Notes under the pieces: model-generated
Told to the model about the DNA's origin: nothing
The model's database searches: none
Seen by the model: the letters and a program-made list of their open reading frames with translations, nothing else
Assembly (NCBI RefSeq): GCF_018070465.1
Contig: NZ_JAGPXT010000004.1
Coordinates: 1-64,000 of the forward strand
From: Micromonospora sp. C95
Lineage (GTDB): Bacteria; Actinomycetota; Actinomycetes; Mycobacteriales; Micromonosporaceae
Reading direction: 5' to 3'
DNA: 64,000 nt
Made by a program: the position numbers and the translations under genes
Shown: positions 15,615 through 24,528 of the stretch, one piece after another
Numbering within the stretch: position 1 is the stretch's first letter
Layout: each line of letters opens with the position of its first letter

Positions 15615-18464
15615 CTAGCGTGCTTGGCCTAGGTTGCTGCTCGAACCCCAACCTTCTGATTCGTAACGTTCGAGGCGGCGACGTGTCTCCTCGGCGGCGG
15701 GGTCGCCCACGTCCTCGTAGATCCGCACGGCCTGACGCCAGGCGGCGGAGGCGGCGGCCCGGTCGCCCATCCCGTCCCGGGTGTCTCCGAGCCGGATGAG
15801 AGTTTCCGCCTCGTGATACCGGTCGACGGAATCGCGAAAGAGTTGGATCGCCTGCTCGTAGCAGTTGGCCGCGCGGTCGCGATCACCGAGGCGGTCGTAG
15901 GCGAAGCCGAGGCTGTCCAGCGTGGCGGCCTGGCCGTTGCGGTCGTCGCTCCGTCGTTGCTGGGCGAGTGCCTCGGTGCAGCTCTCGATGGCCTGCACGT
16001 AGTCGCCGGTGGCGGCCAGCAGCCAACCGATCGCGTTGAGCGTCCGGGCTTCCCCCGAGCGGTTGCCGACCAGCCGGTACAGCCGCAGCGCCTCGCGACC
16101 GTGGGTGAGCGCCTCGTCGAGCCGGCCGTCCAGGTAGCAGAGTTCGCAGTAATTGTGCAGCGTCTGGGCCTGACCAGTGGGATCGCCGAGGCGCTCGTGC
16201 AGCTCGAGTGCGCGCTTCAGCCGGTGCTCGGCGGTGTCGTGGTCGCCGAGTCGGGTCAGTGCGCGGGCGAGCAGCCGGTTGGCGGCGGCCTGCCCGGCGA
16301 GGTCGTCGATCTTTTCTGCCGCGGCCAGCGCGACCATCTGGGTGGCGAGCTGGTCCTGCCACAGGCCACGCGGTGCCAGGAAGGTGTTCAACGCCCAGGC
16401 GATCTGCCAGGCGTACGCTTCGAAGCCGCTCTCGGCGGCCTGCTGGACCACCCGCATCAGCACCCGGTGCTCGGCGGTGAACCACACGAGCGCGCCGTCG
16501 TGATCGGTGACCGGCCGCCTGGCGGGTACGGGCAGCGGTGGCACCGGCTCGATCGGGGGCCACTGTGGTTGGAGCAGCAGGGCGGCAGGGTAGGCGTCGT
16601 GCAGATAGTGGTCGTACAGGCGTGCTCGGGCCGCTGCGTGTTCGTCGGCGCGCTCCGGCGACTCCGCGAGCTCGGCCGCATAGACGCGCAGAAGATCATG
16701 GAAGGCGTACCGGCCGGGCGTGTGCTCAGCCAGCAGATGGAGCCGGGTCAACTCCCGCAGTCGCGGCGTGACGGCCGCGGTCGACACGCCGGCGAGCGCC
16801 GCGGCCGCGGCGGGGGTCAGGTCCGGGCCCGGATGGAGCCCCAGCAGGGCGAACAGCCGGGCCGCGTCCGGTCCCAGGGCCAGGTACGACCAGGAGAAGA
16901 CGCGCCGTACGTCGCCGTCGGCCAGCGCGTCCAGCCGTGCCTCTGCCGATTGCAGTTCGGCGGCGATGGCGCCGAGCGGGAATGTGGGATGGGTGGCGAC
17001 GCGCGCCGCCACTATCGACAGTGCCAGCGGGAGTCGTCCGGTGGCCTCGACGATGTCGGCCACCGCGGCCGGCTCGGAGGCGAGGCGCCCGGCGCCGAGC
17101 CGGCTGGCGAGCAGGCTCGTCGACTCTTCGGCGGTGAGCACGCTCAGGGTCAACGGCGCCGCGGACTCGGTGGCGATCAGACCGCCGAGCCGGTCGCGGC
17201 TGGTGACCACGACCATGCAGCCGCCGGCACCGGGCAGCAGAGCGCGAACCTGGGCGGCGTCGCGAGCGTTGTCGAGCACCACGAGCATCCGACGGGAGGC
17301 CAGCAGGCTGCGGTAGAGACCCGTCCGGGCCTCCAGGTCGGAGGGTATCCGGGCGTGGGGTACGCCGAGCGCCTCGAGGAAGCCGGACAGGGCGCCGGGC
17401 GGCGACACCACCCCGGCTTCGTCGTACCCGCGGAGGTTCACGTAGAGCTGGCCGTCGGGGAAGCGGTTGGCCACCCGGTGCGCCCAGTGCAGTGCCAGGG
17501 CGGTCTTGCCGACTCCGGCCATGCCGGACACCACGGCGATGACCACTGCCGTCGGCCCCTGCGCCCGGCTGTCTACGAGAGCGTCGAGGCTGGCCAGTTC
17601 GACTCCGCGGCCGACGAACCCCGGCACCGCACGCGGCAACTGTTCGGGGCGCTGGATGAGCGGCCGCAGCGGCGTGACCGATGCCGGTCCGTTCGGCCTC
17701 GGTGGCGGGTGCGCCGCCAGTCCCGGTCGGTGATGCAGGATGTCGTCGTACAACTTGGTGAGCTCCGGCACGGGATCGAGGCCGGTCTCCTCCGCCAGCA
17801 CCTGCCGAGCCTGCCGGAAGGTATCCAGTGCGCCGGCCACGTCGCCGATGCGGTAGAGGCCCACCATCAGCTGCCCCCACGCCCGCTGCCGCAGCGGGTG
17901 CCGGTCGAGCAGGGCGCGCAGCCGGCGTACCACCTCGGCCGGCTCACCGAGCGCCAACAGTGCCCCGGTGTAGTCCTCCTCGGCGAGCAGCCGGCGCTCC
18001 TCCAACTGCGCCACCCGCCGGGCCAGCGCCGGACGCAGCGGCAGGTCGGACAGCGAGTCCCCACGCCACAGTCCCAGCGCCGCGGCGAGTTCGGCCTCGG
18101 CCCGGTTCGCATCCGAGGCGGCGAGAGCGTCGCGGCCCCGCGCCACCGCGGCGTCGAACAGGTCCAGATCTCGTTCGCCTGGTCCCACCCGCAGCAGGTA
18201 ACCGCCGGCTGCGGCGGTCACCCCCTCCCACGACGTCCCGCCGCCCAGCGACTGCCGCACGCCGCGTACGTAGGTGCGCAGGTTCGCCGCGGCCGACGCC
18301 GGCTGATCGTCGCCCCACAGCATCGAGGTCAGCTCGTTGGCGCTGACGATCTCGTTCGGACGCAGCAGCAGGGTGGCCAAGAGGAGACGTTGTTTCACCG
18401 AGCCCAGCGGAACTGGCTGGCCATCGCGGTATACGCGGATCGGGCCGAGGAGGTCGAAACGCAC
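15615..18464 (-). CDS. Large AfsR-like SARP activator (winged helix, BTAD, NB-ARC, TPR)
   Basis: A 949-residue regulator with the full AfsR layout: OmpR-like winged helix (about 1-90, beginning MRFDLLGPI), BTAD (95-240), NB-ARC with P-loop GMAGVGKTALAL and LVVLDNARD, then TPR repeats in the C-terminal third (several A-x-x-L-x-x-L-G-x-x-Y helices). The GTG at 18464 was preferred over the one at 18470 because GAGGTG lies five bases upstream. ATP-driven oligomerisation is expected as in AfsR. It may activate the smaller SARP gene or the lanthipeptide genes through the GTACAA array. Confidence 0.88.
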   Translation of the reverse strand: MRFDLLGPIRVYRDGQPVPLGSVKQRLLLATLLLRPNEIVSANELTSMLWGDDQPASAAANLRTYVRGVRQSLGGGTSWEGVTAAAGGYLLRVGPGERDLDLFDAAVARGRDALAASDANRAEAELAAALGLWRGDSLSDLPLRPALARRVAQLEERRLLAEEDYTGALLALGEPAEVVRRLRALLDRHPLRQRAWGQLMVGLYRIGDVAGALDTFRQARQVLAEETGLDPVPELTKLYDDILHHRPGLAAHPPPRPNGPASVTPLRPLIQRPEQLPRAVPGFVGRGVELASLDALVDSRAQGPTAVVIAVVSGMAGVGKTALALHWAHRVANRFPDGQLYVNLRGYDEAGVVSPPGALSGFLEALGVPHARIPSDLEARTGLYRSLLASRRMLVVLDNARDAAQVRALLPGAGGCMVVVTSRDRLGGLIATESAAPLTLSVLTAEESTSLLASRLGAGRLASEPAAVADIVEATGRLPLALSIVAARVATHPTFPLGAIAAELQSAEARLDALADGDVRRVFSWSYLALGPDAARLFALLGLHPGPDLTPAAAAALAGVSTAAVTPRLRELTRLHLLAEHTPGRYAFHDLLRVYAAELAESPERADEHAAARARLYDHYLHDAYPAALLLQPQWPPIEPVPPLPVPARRPVTDHDGALVWFTAEHRVLMRVVQQAAESGFEAYAWQIAWALNTFLAPRGLWQDQLATQMVALAAAEKIDDLAGQAAANRLLARALTRLGDHDTAEHRLKRALELHERLGDPTGQAQTLHNYCELCYLDGRLDEALTHGREALRLYRLVGNRSGEARTLNAIGWLLAATGDYVQAIESCTEALAQQRRSDDRNGQAATLDSLGFAYDRLGDRDRAANCYEQAIQLFRDSVDRYHEAETLIRLGDTRDGMGDRAAASAAWRQAVRIYEDVGDPAAEETRRRLERYESEGWGSSSNLGQAR

Positions 18465-18820
18465 AAGCACCTCAATGTGGGCGCTGTCACCGGGTGCACC
18501 GTACCCCGATGACGGGGGCGAGTTGGTGGTCCATACGTCAGTTGTGCGCGATTGTATGGGGCTCCACCGTATCGTTCCGCCGTCCACACCTCCCCGCCGG
18601 AGACCACAGTCCATGCCCCACGGGGTTCGTCGGTCCCAGTCGCGGGTCGACGCGGTCCGATGCCAACCGACGGACCTCCGCTTCGGATCGAATCGGTACT
18701 CAACCGGCTGGTCCTCCAGACAGGTGGCACGCAGCTCACGCCCGTGGTTCACAACTCCGATGAGCACGGGGTTGGTCTACTGGCCACGAAATCAGCGCGA
18801 GGTCGGCTCGCCTCACTGGC
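18465..18820. promoter_or_regulatory. Upstream region of the large SARP gene, no gene seen
   Basis: This 356-base gap between divergent genes holds no convincing coding frame. On the minus strand TACAAT at 18552-18557 resembles a -10 box, about 90 bases before the SARP start. CCATAC (18531-18536) and GTATGG (18554-18559) form an inverted repeat around it that could be an operator. Confidence 0.3.
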
Positions 18821-19258
18821 ATGCTCTCCCTCGTGCTCAGGCAGTTGGATGATGGCATCGAGCTCACGGCCGAACCGGGCCGAGGGTCCGTACGCCTGCG
18901 TTGTCCCCACAGACCTTGGGATGACCTGGTGCTCGACCTTCTCTGTGAGCTGGACGACGCCGGCGTCAACGCTGCGACCTTGGTCCGGACGCTCGCCGGT
19001 GACGGGATCGTGACATGGACGGATTCGCTGGCCGAGTCGTTCTACGGCTGGAACGGCGTGCGTAGCTGGCAGTCACTCGAGCATGACCTCCGCATCGACG
19101 CGACGCACGATGGACGCGGCCATGTCAGTCTCCGTTTCGTCATCCGAGGTCCCCGGGGCTACGAACCGGGAGCGTGGGAGGCATCCGTCGTAGTGACCCT
19201 CGACAGCGGCGAGGACATGCGACGCCTCGTCGCCGAACTCACCGAGTTGGTCTCGTAG
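18821..19258 (+). CDS. Small conserved hypothetical (DUF6228-like)
   Basis: A 145-residue soluble protein without Cys-rich or membrane segments. The central part, with NGVRSWQSLEHDL and ATHDGRGHVSLRF, resembles DUF6228 proteins, a small actinobacterial family of unknown function that occurs among variable, immunity-like genes. The ribosome site is weak and GTG at 18833 is an alternative start. The next gene is 24 bases downstream on the same strand. The family call is from memory of motif patterns and should be treated as tentative. Confidence 0.6.
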   Translation: MLSLVLRQLDDGIELTAEPGRGSVRLRCPHRPWDDLVLDLLCELDDAGVNAATLVRTLAGDGIVTWTDSLAESFYGWNGVRSWQSLEHDLRIDATHDGRGHVSLRFVIRGPRGYEPGAWEASVVVTLDSGEDMRRLVAELTELVS

Positions 19259-19282
19259 AGGTGCCGGCAGAGCCGGGGCGCC

Positions 19283-19753
19283 GTGCGCTCGTCGACATCA
19301 CTCCGATCCGGGAGCAGCGTGACGACCTCGCCGAACGCGAAGGATGGCATCATCACCCTCGTGCAGCACGGACTCTACGACCTGAGCAGGGCGGAGGCCC
19401 GCGCGTCGGTGAAGGTCTTCCGACGGGTGCCTCTTCGGGAGCGTCAAGAGGTGATCCGGCGCTCCAGGCGCGGCCAGGGGCACCCGGATCCGGCTGTGGC
19501 TGCTGCGGCGGAACGATGGTCCCGAGCCGTGCTGCGCCGGACGTGGTGGAACCGCCTTCCGGGCTGGGCCCAGCCCGCCGCTTGTGTGAGCCTCATGATC
19601 TTCGGCTCGTGGGCTGGTGCGGGCGTGATTGTCGTCCCCGGCGGTGCCGCCGCACTCGCCCTGGGTCTACTGGAGTGGAACAACAGGCGCGTCGCGCACT
19701 GCATCCTCGAAGCAGGTACCAGGACGGCTCAGGACCAAGAGCCAGAAGCGTGA
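19283..19753 (+). CDS. Hypothetical protein with a C-terminal membrane hairpin
   Basis: Up to 156 residues. The C-terminal part holds two closely spaced hydrophobic stretches (roughly residues 96-125, rich in Ala, Gly, Val and Leu), preceded by a basic, Arg-rich region. The frame is clear but the start is not: GTG at 19360, which would begin VQHGLYDLS, is an alternative, and no good ribosome site is visible for the ATG at 19283. It follows the DUF6228-like gene on the same strand. No function can be assigned. Confidence 0.45.
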   Translation: MRSSTSLRSGSSVTTSPNAKDGIITLVQHGLYDLSRAEARASVKVFRRVPLRERQEVIRRSRRGQGHPDPAVAAAAERWSRAVLRRTWWNRLPGWAQPAACVSLMIFGSWAGAGVIVVPGGAAALALGLLEWNNRRVAHCILEAGTRTAQDQEPEA

Positions 19754-20138
19754 CCGACCGGAGGCCATCGCACCCACCGCAGGTGCGGCGGCCACCTGCT
19801 CGGTTGACGTTCGTGTCCGGGGTAGGACTTAGGCTTCGGGCGTGATGGTCGGGCGGGCCAGTGGATGCTCGACCACCACAAGCACATCGTCGACATCTAC
19901 CGACTCCCCGGCACCATCCATCAATCGACGATACGACTGAGCCAGCAACCAGGCAGTGCGATTTGCGGATGGTTCGAGGGCGGGGCGCGAGGGTCAGCGT
20001 CGTAGCCTGAGCGGGTCGACGTGATGGACCGGAACTGTCAGCCGTCGCCGATCTCGGTTTACGCCGACGTCTGCCCGGTGTGGAGATGCAGGCGCCGGGT
20101 GGCTGAGCCAGCGGAGACCCGGCCGGGATCATGGAGAC
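19754..20138. other. Intergenic stretch without recognised gene
   Basis: The 385 bases hold no frame with plausible composition, start and family resemblance on either strand. The only clear signal is the GGAG ribosome site at the right end for the next gene. Confidence 0.4.
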
Positions 20139-20558
20139 ATGAGTCAGTACTTTCAGGTGGGCGACCTCGTACTGTGGAACCCTTCCAATCGGGTGGCCGA
20201 GTTGTTTGTCCGTACCAGCGAGGCGGTCGCTGTACTGGTTGGCGTGCCGACCGGGATCGGCCCTGTGCGCGCCGACGACTATGAGATCGATCTTGATGTG
20301 TTCGTCGGCTTCGTGGATGCACTGGTCGCGCAGTACATGTCGTCAAGCCATGCGATCCTCAGATCCTTGCTCGAAGGCTTCATCGCCACCGCGCTCGTTC
20401 TGGTTGACCGCGCCGGCCGCGACGCGCCCTCGCTCCGGGCCGATGCCACGCTGGACCCGAGGGACGTCTCCGTAGGCCCTGAGGGAATCCGCCCGCTGGG
20501 CGACTCTCAGCGCTTGCAGAACCTGGCCGGCGAGCACGCCAAGGCCATGCCCCATTGA
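20139..20558 (+). CDS. DUF6086-like conserved hypothetical
   Basis: A 139-residue acidic soluble protein beginning MSQYFQVGDLVLWNPSNRV, a start that recalls actinobacterial DUF6086 proteins, with a conserved-looking RSLLEGFIATALVLVDRAG segment near residue 85. A GGAG ribosome site lies six bases before the ATG. Its function is unknown; relatives often sit alone or beside other short variable genes. The next 290 bases (20559-20848) hold nothing I could support. Confidence 0.62.
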   Translation: MSQYFQVGDLVLWNPSNRVAELFVRTSEAVAVLVGVPTGIGPVRADDYEIDLDVFVGFVDALVAQYMSSSHAILRSLLEGFIATALVLVDRAGRDAPSLRADATLDPRDVSVGPEGIRPLGDSQRLQNLAGEHAKAMPH

Positions 20559-20848
20559 CCACGTCGCATCGCCATGCCGTGCCACCGGCCCCGTGTCGGG
20601 TGCGATGGCGTTGGTTGCCGGCGCACAGATGCTGCTCGACGAGTAGTAGGCCCGACAGTCAGGGGTGGCGTCCAGCGCACCTGTGGTGGCGATGAGGACT
20701 GCGGCATCAGCGGCGACGAGCGGTACGTCGCGGTCCTGATGCACCGCGCCGACGGCTTGGAGTATCGCCCCGGCAACGCCTGAGGCGCCACGAGTAGCGA
20801 GTTGCCGACGCGACCGCCACCCATGCCGGTCGTCGTCACTCGCCGTCG

Positions 20849-21544
20849 TCAGTCGAACAGCCGGTCGAGCGCCTCCTGTTCGAGGTCGCGCCAGCGCTGG
20901 GAGTCCTTCAGCGCCTTGGCGATCTCCTTCTCGTCGAGGTGGTGGGCGCCTTCCTCACGGATGCACGCGACGTTGAACGGCCCGCCGACCGACGGCGAGG
21001 TCTGATCCAGCGCCTCCAGCACCCGGATCACGCCCACCACGCCGTACTCGATGGTGCGCCTGGTAATCCGCAAGTGCGACAGCAGCGCGCCGGCCTGCTG
21101 GGCCATGGGCGCGCCGGAGCCGATGGCGTGGAAGCCCACGTCCTCGTAACGGCCGATGAGCCCGTTGGGGTTGATCTCGACGATCCACGGCGCGCCCTGG
21201 CTGTAGCCGGCCGCGAGCAGGTACGCCGACACCCCGCCGCCGTCGTCCTCGCCGGGCACGTCCGGGATGTAGTTCTCGTAGTGCTTCTTGAAGACGGGCA
21301 GGACGCGCTCCTGCAACTCGCCGCCGATGTCGGGTGCTTCGAGGATGGCGGTGGCCGAGTCCTGAAGGAGGGGGCGCAGGTCGTTGAGTACTCCCCGCGC
21401 GCCGCTGCCGCCCCAGGCGGCGCAGGAGCCCAGCGGGTGCAGCTTCCGGGCGGGAAAGCTCAGACCGCGGTCGCTGTCGGTGATCTGGGAGTCCGCGCCG
21501 ATCACCACCCCGTCGCTGCAGACAACGGCGAGTACGACGGTCAT
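20849..21544 (-). CDS. Orphan proteasome-beta-like Ntn hydrolase
   Basis: A 231-residue protein starting Met-Thr-Val-Val, with an AGGAGGA ribosome site. If Met1 is removed, Thr2 becomes the N-terminal nucleophile, Asp18 (GADSQ) falls at proteasome position 17 and Lys34 (PARK) at position 33, reproducing the Thr1-Asp17-Lys33 catalytic set of proteasome beta subunits and HslV. An AIGSGA segment near residue 140 matches the Gly-Ser-Gly that binds the active site. It has no propeptide and is not next to prcA, mpa, pup or hslU, so it is not the main proteasome. It may be a self-assembling peptidase or another Ntn amidohydrolase. Confidence 0.78.
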   Translation of the reverse strand: MTVVLAVVCSDGVVIGADSQITDSDRGLSFPARKLHPLGSCAAWGGSGARGVLNDLRPLLQDSATAILEAPDIGGELQERVLPVFKKHYENYIPDVPGEDDGGGVSAYLLAAGYSQGAPWIVEINPNGLIGRYEDVGFHAIGSGAPMAQQAGALLSHLRITRRTIEYGVVGVIRVLEALDQTSPSVGGPFNVACIREEGAHHLDEKEIAKALKDSQRWRDLEQEALDRLFD

Positions 21545-21650
21545 GGGGTCCTCCTGGATGGGGGTACGGGGTAGGGCGCGAGGTACCCGGCATCCCGCCC
21601 GCCTACACCCCGACTGGTGTCGGCCCGTCCGTTGCCCGCGGTTGGCGATC

Positions 21651-21687
21651 CGGAACGTTGCTCCGTATGGTTGGGAGCGAGGTTCCG
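21651..21687. promoter_or_regulatory. Pair of CGGAAC-N3-GTTCCG-like operators
   Basis: CGGAACGTTGCTCCG (21651-21665) and GGGAGCGAGGTTCCG (21673-21687) are imperfect 6-3-6 palindromes 22 bases apart, in front of the alpha/beta hydrolase gene. They match the sites at 23305-23346 beside the tetR gene, including the flanking CCGTATG, which suggests one regulator for both promoters. Confidence 0.6.
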
Positions 21688-21736
21688 TTTCTACGTACGG
21701 CGGAGCCGGCACCTTTCGGAAGAGGAGAGTGAAGTC

Positions 21737-22687
21737 ATGGGTCTCCCCGTCACCATCGCGCAGACGCTCGATGACATCGTCGGCGGCGGCGCTTCCGTCG
21801 TGTCGGTCGCGCCGGTGAACCTGGACGCGCCGGGTCGAGCCGTGCCCCTGGAGGTGCGCGTGTCCGCTCCGGCGACCGGTTCCCGTCTGCCGATCGTGTT
21901 GTTCTCGCACGGCAATGGTTGGTCGTTGGACGGCTACGCGCCTCTGACCAGCTTCTGGGCGTCGCGCGGCTTCGTCGTCATCCAGCCCACCCATCTGGAC
22001 TCCCGCCGTATCGGCATCACCGTCGACGACCCCCGTTTCCCGGACATCTGGCTCCAGCGCATCGCGGACCTGAAGCGCATCCTCGACCAACTCGACACCA
22101 TCGAAGGAGCCCTGCCGGGTCTCGCCGGCCGGATGGACCGTCGCAGCGTCGCCGCCGCCGGGCACTCCTGGGGCGGTCACACCGTTCAGGCGATCCTCGG
22201 CGCACGCGTCATCGAGGCGGACGGGCGACTGGGCGAGGACCTTTCCGACAAGCGCGTGAAGGCCGGCATCCTCCTTGCGACGACCGGCGCGGGTGGCGAC
22301 GAACTGCACCCCTTCGCGAAGGAGAGGTTTCCCTTCATGAATCCGTCCTTCGCCGAACTCACCACCCCGACGCTTGTCGTCGCCGGTGACCAGGATCAGT
22401 CCCGCATGTCCAGCCGCGGACCCGACTGGTTCACCGATGCGTACACGCTCAGCCCTGGGGCGACCGATCTGCTCACCCTGTTCGGCGCGGGGCACTCCCT
22501 CGGCGGCATACCGGGCTACGAGGTCGCCGAGACCACCGACGAGAGCCCCGAGCGGGTAGCCGTCCTGCAACGGCTGACCACCGCCTACCTGCGTAGCGCG
22601 CTCTCCTCGACCAAGGACACCTGGACTGCTGCCCGGTCCGTGTTCAACACGAGCACCAACCCGATCGGACGCATCGACAGCAAGTGA
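21737..22687 (+). CDS. Alpha/beta hydrolase (chlorophyllase/PET-hydrolase-like)
   Basis: A 316-residue cytosolic serine hydrolase. Nucleophile Ser144 lies in AGHSWGGH, the oxyanion segment is FSHGNG (57-62), the acid is probably in VVAGDQDQ and the His in FGAGHSLGG. The ATG at 21737 has a GGAG ribosome site. The upstream palindromes are those of the tetR/aldo-keto reductase promoter, so the gene is probably part of that TetR regulon. It converges with tetR, leaving a six-base gap. Substrate unknown; a carboxylester is likely. Confidence 0.8.
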   Translation: MGLPVTIAQTLDDIVGGGASVVSVAPVNLDAPGRAVPLEVRVSAPATGSRLPIVLFSHGNGWSLDGYAPLTSFWASRGFVVIQPTHLDSRRIGITVDDPRFPDIWLQRIADLKRILDQLDTIEGALPGLAGRMDRRSVAAAGHSWGGHTVQAILGARVIEADGRLGEDLSDKRVKAGILLATTGAGGDELHPFAKERFPFMNPSFAELTTPTLVVAGDQDQSRMSSRGPDWFTDAYTLSPGATDLLTLFGAGHSLGGIPGYEVAETTDESPERVAVLQRLTTAYLRSALSSTKDTWTAARSVFNTSTNPIGRIDSK

Positions 22688-22693
22688 GCCTAG

Positions 22694-23272
22694 CTAGTGG
22701 ACGCGGAGCCCGGCGACGAGGAGGTCGACCAGCCGGCGCGCATCGTAACGGGGATCGTTGCCAGCGCCGATGCAGAGATTGCCGACGCCGCGCAGCAGCG
22801 CGTAGGCGTCCATGTCGGGGCGGATCTCGTCGTGGGCGGCGGCGGCGTCGAGAAGCTGGTCGCAGACCGGGACGAGCCGGTCGAGGAAGTAGGTGTGCAG
22901 GGTCTGGAAGGCGGCCTCGTCGGACTGTAGCGCTGCGGCGAGACCGTGCTTGGTGACCAGGAAGTCGACAAACAGGTCGATCCACTGTGCCAGGGCGGCG
23001 TGCGGCGTGTCGCTCTCGGCCAGTAGGGCCGGTCCCGCCTCGGCGCACGCCTCGATCTGGTGCCGGTAGACGGCGACGATGAGGTCGGCCCGGGTGGGGA
23101 AGTGGCGGTAGATCGTGCCGACGCCGACGCCCGCCCTGACGGCGATCTCCCGCACGGGCACGTCCACGCCGGCGGTGACGAACGCCGCGGCGGCGGCGTC
23201 GAGCAGGGCCCTCTCGTTGCGCCGGGCGTCGGCCCGCTTGCGCGGGACCGAGCCACTGTCGATGTCGGCCAC
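22694..23272 (-). CDS. TetR-family repressor
   Basis: A 192-residue regulator starting with GTG at 23272, with GGAGG about nine bases upstream. The N-terminal HTH includes VPVREIAVRAGVGVGTIYRHF (about residues 38-58). The C-terminal ligand domain carries a DPRYDARRLVDLLVAGLR end typical of SCO/MarA-type TetRs with small hydrophobic ligands. It is divergent from the aldo-keto reductase and its likely operators are the palindromes at 23305-23346, with matching copies in front of the alpha/beta hydrolase. Confidence 0.88.
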   Translation of the reverse strand: MADIDSGSVPRKRADARRNERALLDAAAAAFVTAGVDVPVREIAVRAGVGVGTIYRHFPTRADLIVAVYRHQIEACAEAGPALLAESDTPHAALAQWIDLFVDFLVTKHGLAAALQSDEAAFQTLHTYFLDRLVPVCDQLLDAAAAHDEIRPDMDAYALLRGVGNLCIGAGNDPRYDARRLVDLLVAGLRVH

Positions 23273-23304
23273 GCCGCGTTACCTCCGTCACTCCGCTTGG
23301 CATC

Positions 23305-23346
23305 CGGAACGCTGTTCCGTATGTTGGTTATCGGAACATCGCTCCG
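23305..23346. promoter_or_regulatory. TetR operators CGGAAC-N3-GTTCCG
   Basis: CGGAACGCTGTTCCG at 23305-23319 is a perfect 6-3-6 palindrome and CGGAACATCGCTCCG at 23332-23346 an imperfect copy 27 bases away. They lie between the divergent tetR and aldo-keto reductase genes, so one repressor could control both directions. Confidence 0.7.
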
Positions 23347-23418
23347 CTTGGTCAGCATACTTACCGGGCGGGCCACCACCAAACCGTCTACCGCCGGACG
23401 TCGGTAAGGAGAACAGTC

Positions 23419-24438
23419 ATGCAGTACCGCACGTTGGGTCGCACTGGTGTGCAGGTCAGCACCCTCGTCCTCGGCGCGATGAACTTCGGCAGGATCGGCG
23501 ACACCACCCAGGACGAAGCCACGGCCATCGTCGACGCAGCCCTCGAGGCGGGGATCAACCTCATCGACACCGCCGACGCATACAGCGGCGGCCAGTCCGA
23601 GGAGATGGTCGGCAAGGCGATCGCCGGCCGCCGGGACGACGTCGTCCTGGCCACCAAGGCGACCCTGCCGATGGGCGACGGGCGCAACCAGCGGGGCGGT
23701 TCGCGCCGCTGGCTGGTCACCGCGCTGGAGAACAGCCTGCGCCGCCTCGGCGTCGACCACGTCGACCTCTACCAGATGCACCGGTGGGATCCGGCGACCA
23801 GCGACGACGAGACGCTGTCGGCTCTGACGGACCTGCAGCGTACGGGCAAGATCCGCTACTTCGGCTCCTCGACCTTCCCGGCCTACCGCATCGTGCAGGC
23901 GCAGTGGGCCGCCCGCGAGGGACGGCTGAGCCGTTACGTGACCGAGCAGCCGAACTACTCGATCCTGCAGCGGGGCGTCGAGACCCACGTGCTGCCCGCG
24001 ACGCAGGAGTACGGCATGGGCGTGCTCGCCTGGAGCCCGCTGGCGTCGGGCTGGCTGTCCGGGGCGATCCGTGCCGGCCAGGAAATCAGCACGAACCGCG
24101 CAGGTTTCATGCCCCAACGCTACGACGTCGGTATCCCGGCCAACCGCGCCAAGCTCGACGCCGTCGAGCAACTCGCCACAGTCGCCGACCAGGCCGGCCT
24201 CAGCATGATCCAGCTCGCGCTCGGCTTCGTCACCGCGCATCCGGGCGTGACCAGCGCGATCATCGGCCCCCGCACGATGGACCACCTTCGCTCGCAGCTC
24301 GCCGCCGCGGACACGGTGCTCCCGGCCGACGTGCTGGACGCGATCGACGCGATCGTGGCTCCCGGCGTCGACCTCGCCGCCCACGAGAAGAACGACACCC
24401 CGCCCGCTCTGCTCGATCCGGCGCTGCGCCGCCGCTGA
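23419..24438 (+). CDS. Aldo/keto reductase
   Basis: A 339-residue NADPH-dependent oxidoreductase with the AKR catalytic tetrad in order: Asp50 and Tyr55 (IDTADAY), Lys80 (ATKATL) and His121 (QMHRWD). The C-terminal SAIIGPRTMDHL binds the cofactor phosphate. The start has AAGGAG upstream. It is induced, most likely, when the divergent TetR leaves the CGGAAC palindromes; the substrate may be the TetR ligand, for example a toxic aldehyde. Length and motifs are normal for the AKR Kv-beta/YajO-like group. Confidence 0.9.
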   Translation: MQYRTLGRTGVQVSTLVLGAMNFGRIGDTTQDEATAIVDAALEAGINLIDTADAYSGGQSEEMVGKAIAGRRDDVVLATKATLPMGDGRNQRGGSRRWLVTALENSLRRLGVDHVDLYQMHRWDPATSDDETLSALTDLQRTGKIRYFGSSTFPAYRIVQAQWAAREGRLSRYVTEQPNYSILQRGVETHVLPATQEYGMGVLAWSPLASGWLSGAIRAGQEISTNRAGFMPQRYDVGIPANRAKLDAVEQLATVADQAGLSMIQLALGFVTAHPGVTSAIIGPRTMDHLRSQLAAADTVLPADVLDAIDAIVAPGVDLAAHEKNDTPPALLDPALRRR

Positions 24439-24490
24439 GCACTCGGCACGTCAGTCAGCAGGCGGCAGACAGCCGTACGCGCCGCTGCCC

Positions 24491-24528
24491 GTTGCCGAGC
24501 TGAGCGTCTACCTGCTCAGCTCGGCAAC
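24491..24528. terminator. Bidirectional hairpin terminator
   Basis: GTTGCCGAGCTGAGC at 24491-24505 pairs perfectly with GCTCAGCTCGGCAAC at 24514-24528 (15 base pairs, eight-base loop). It follows the aldo-keto reductase and includes the last codons and stop of the convergent gene, so the stem also encodes the end of that protein. No T tract, as is usual in actinobacteria. Confidence 0.75.

Noticed and set aside
20559..20848. Possible gene remnants between the DUF6086-like gene and the Ntn hydrolase
   Set aside because: Frames on both strands were read; none has a recognisable motif, ribosome site and consistent composition together.
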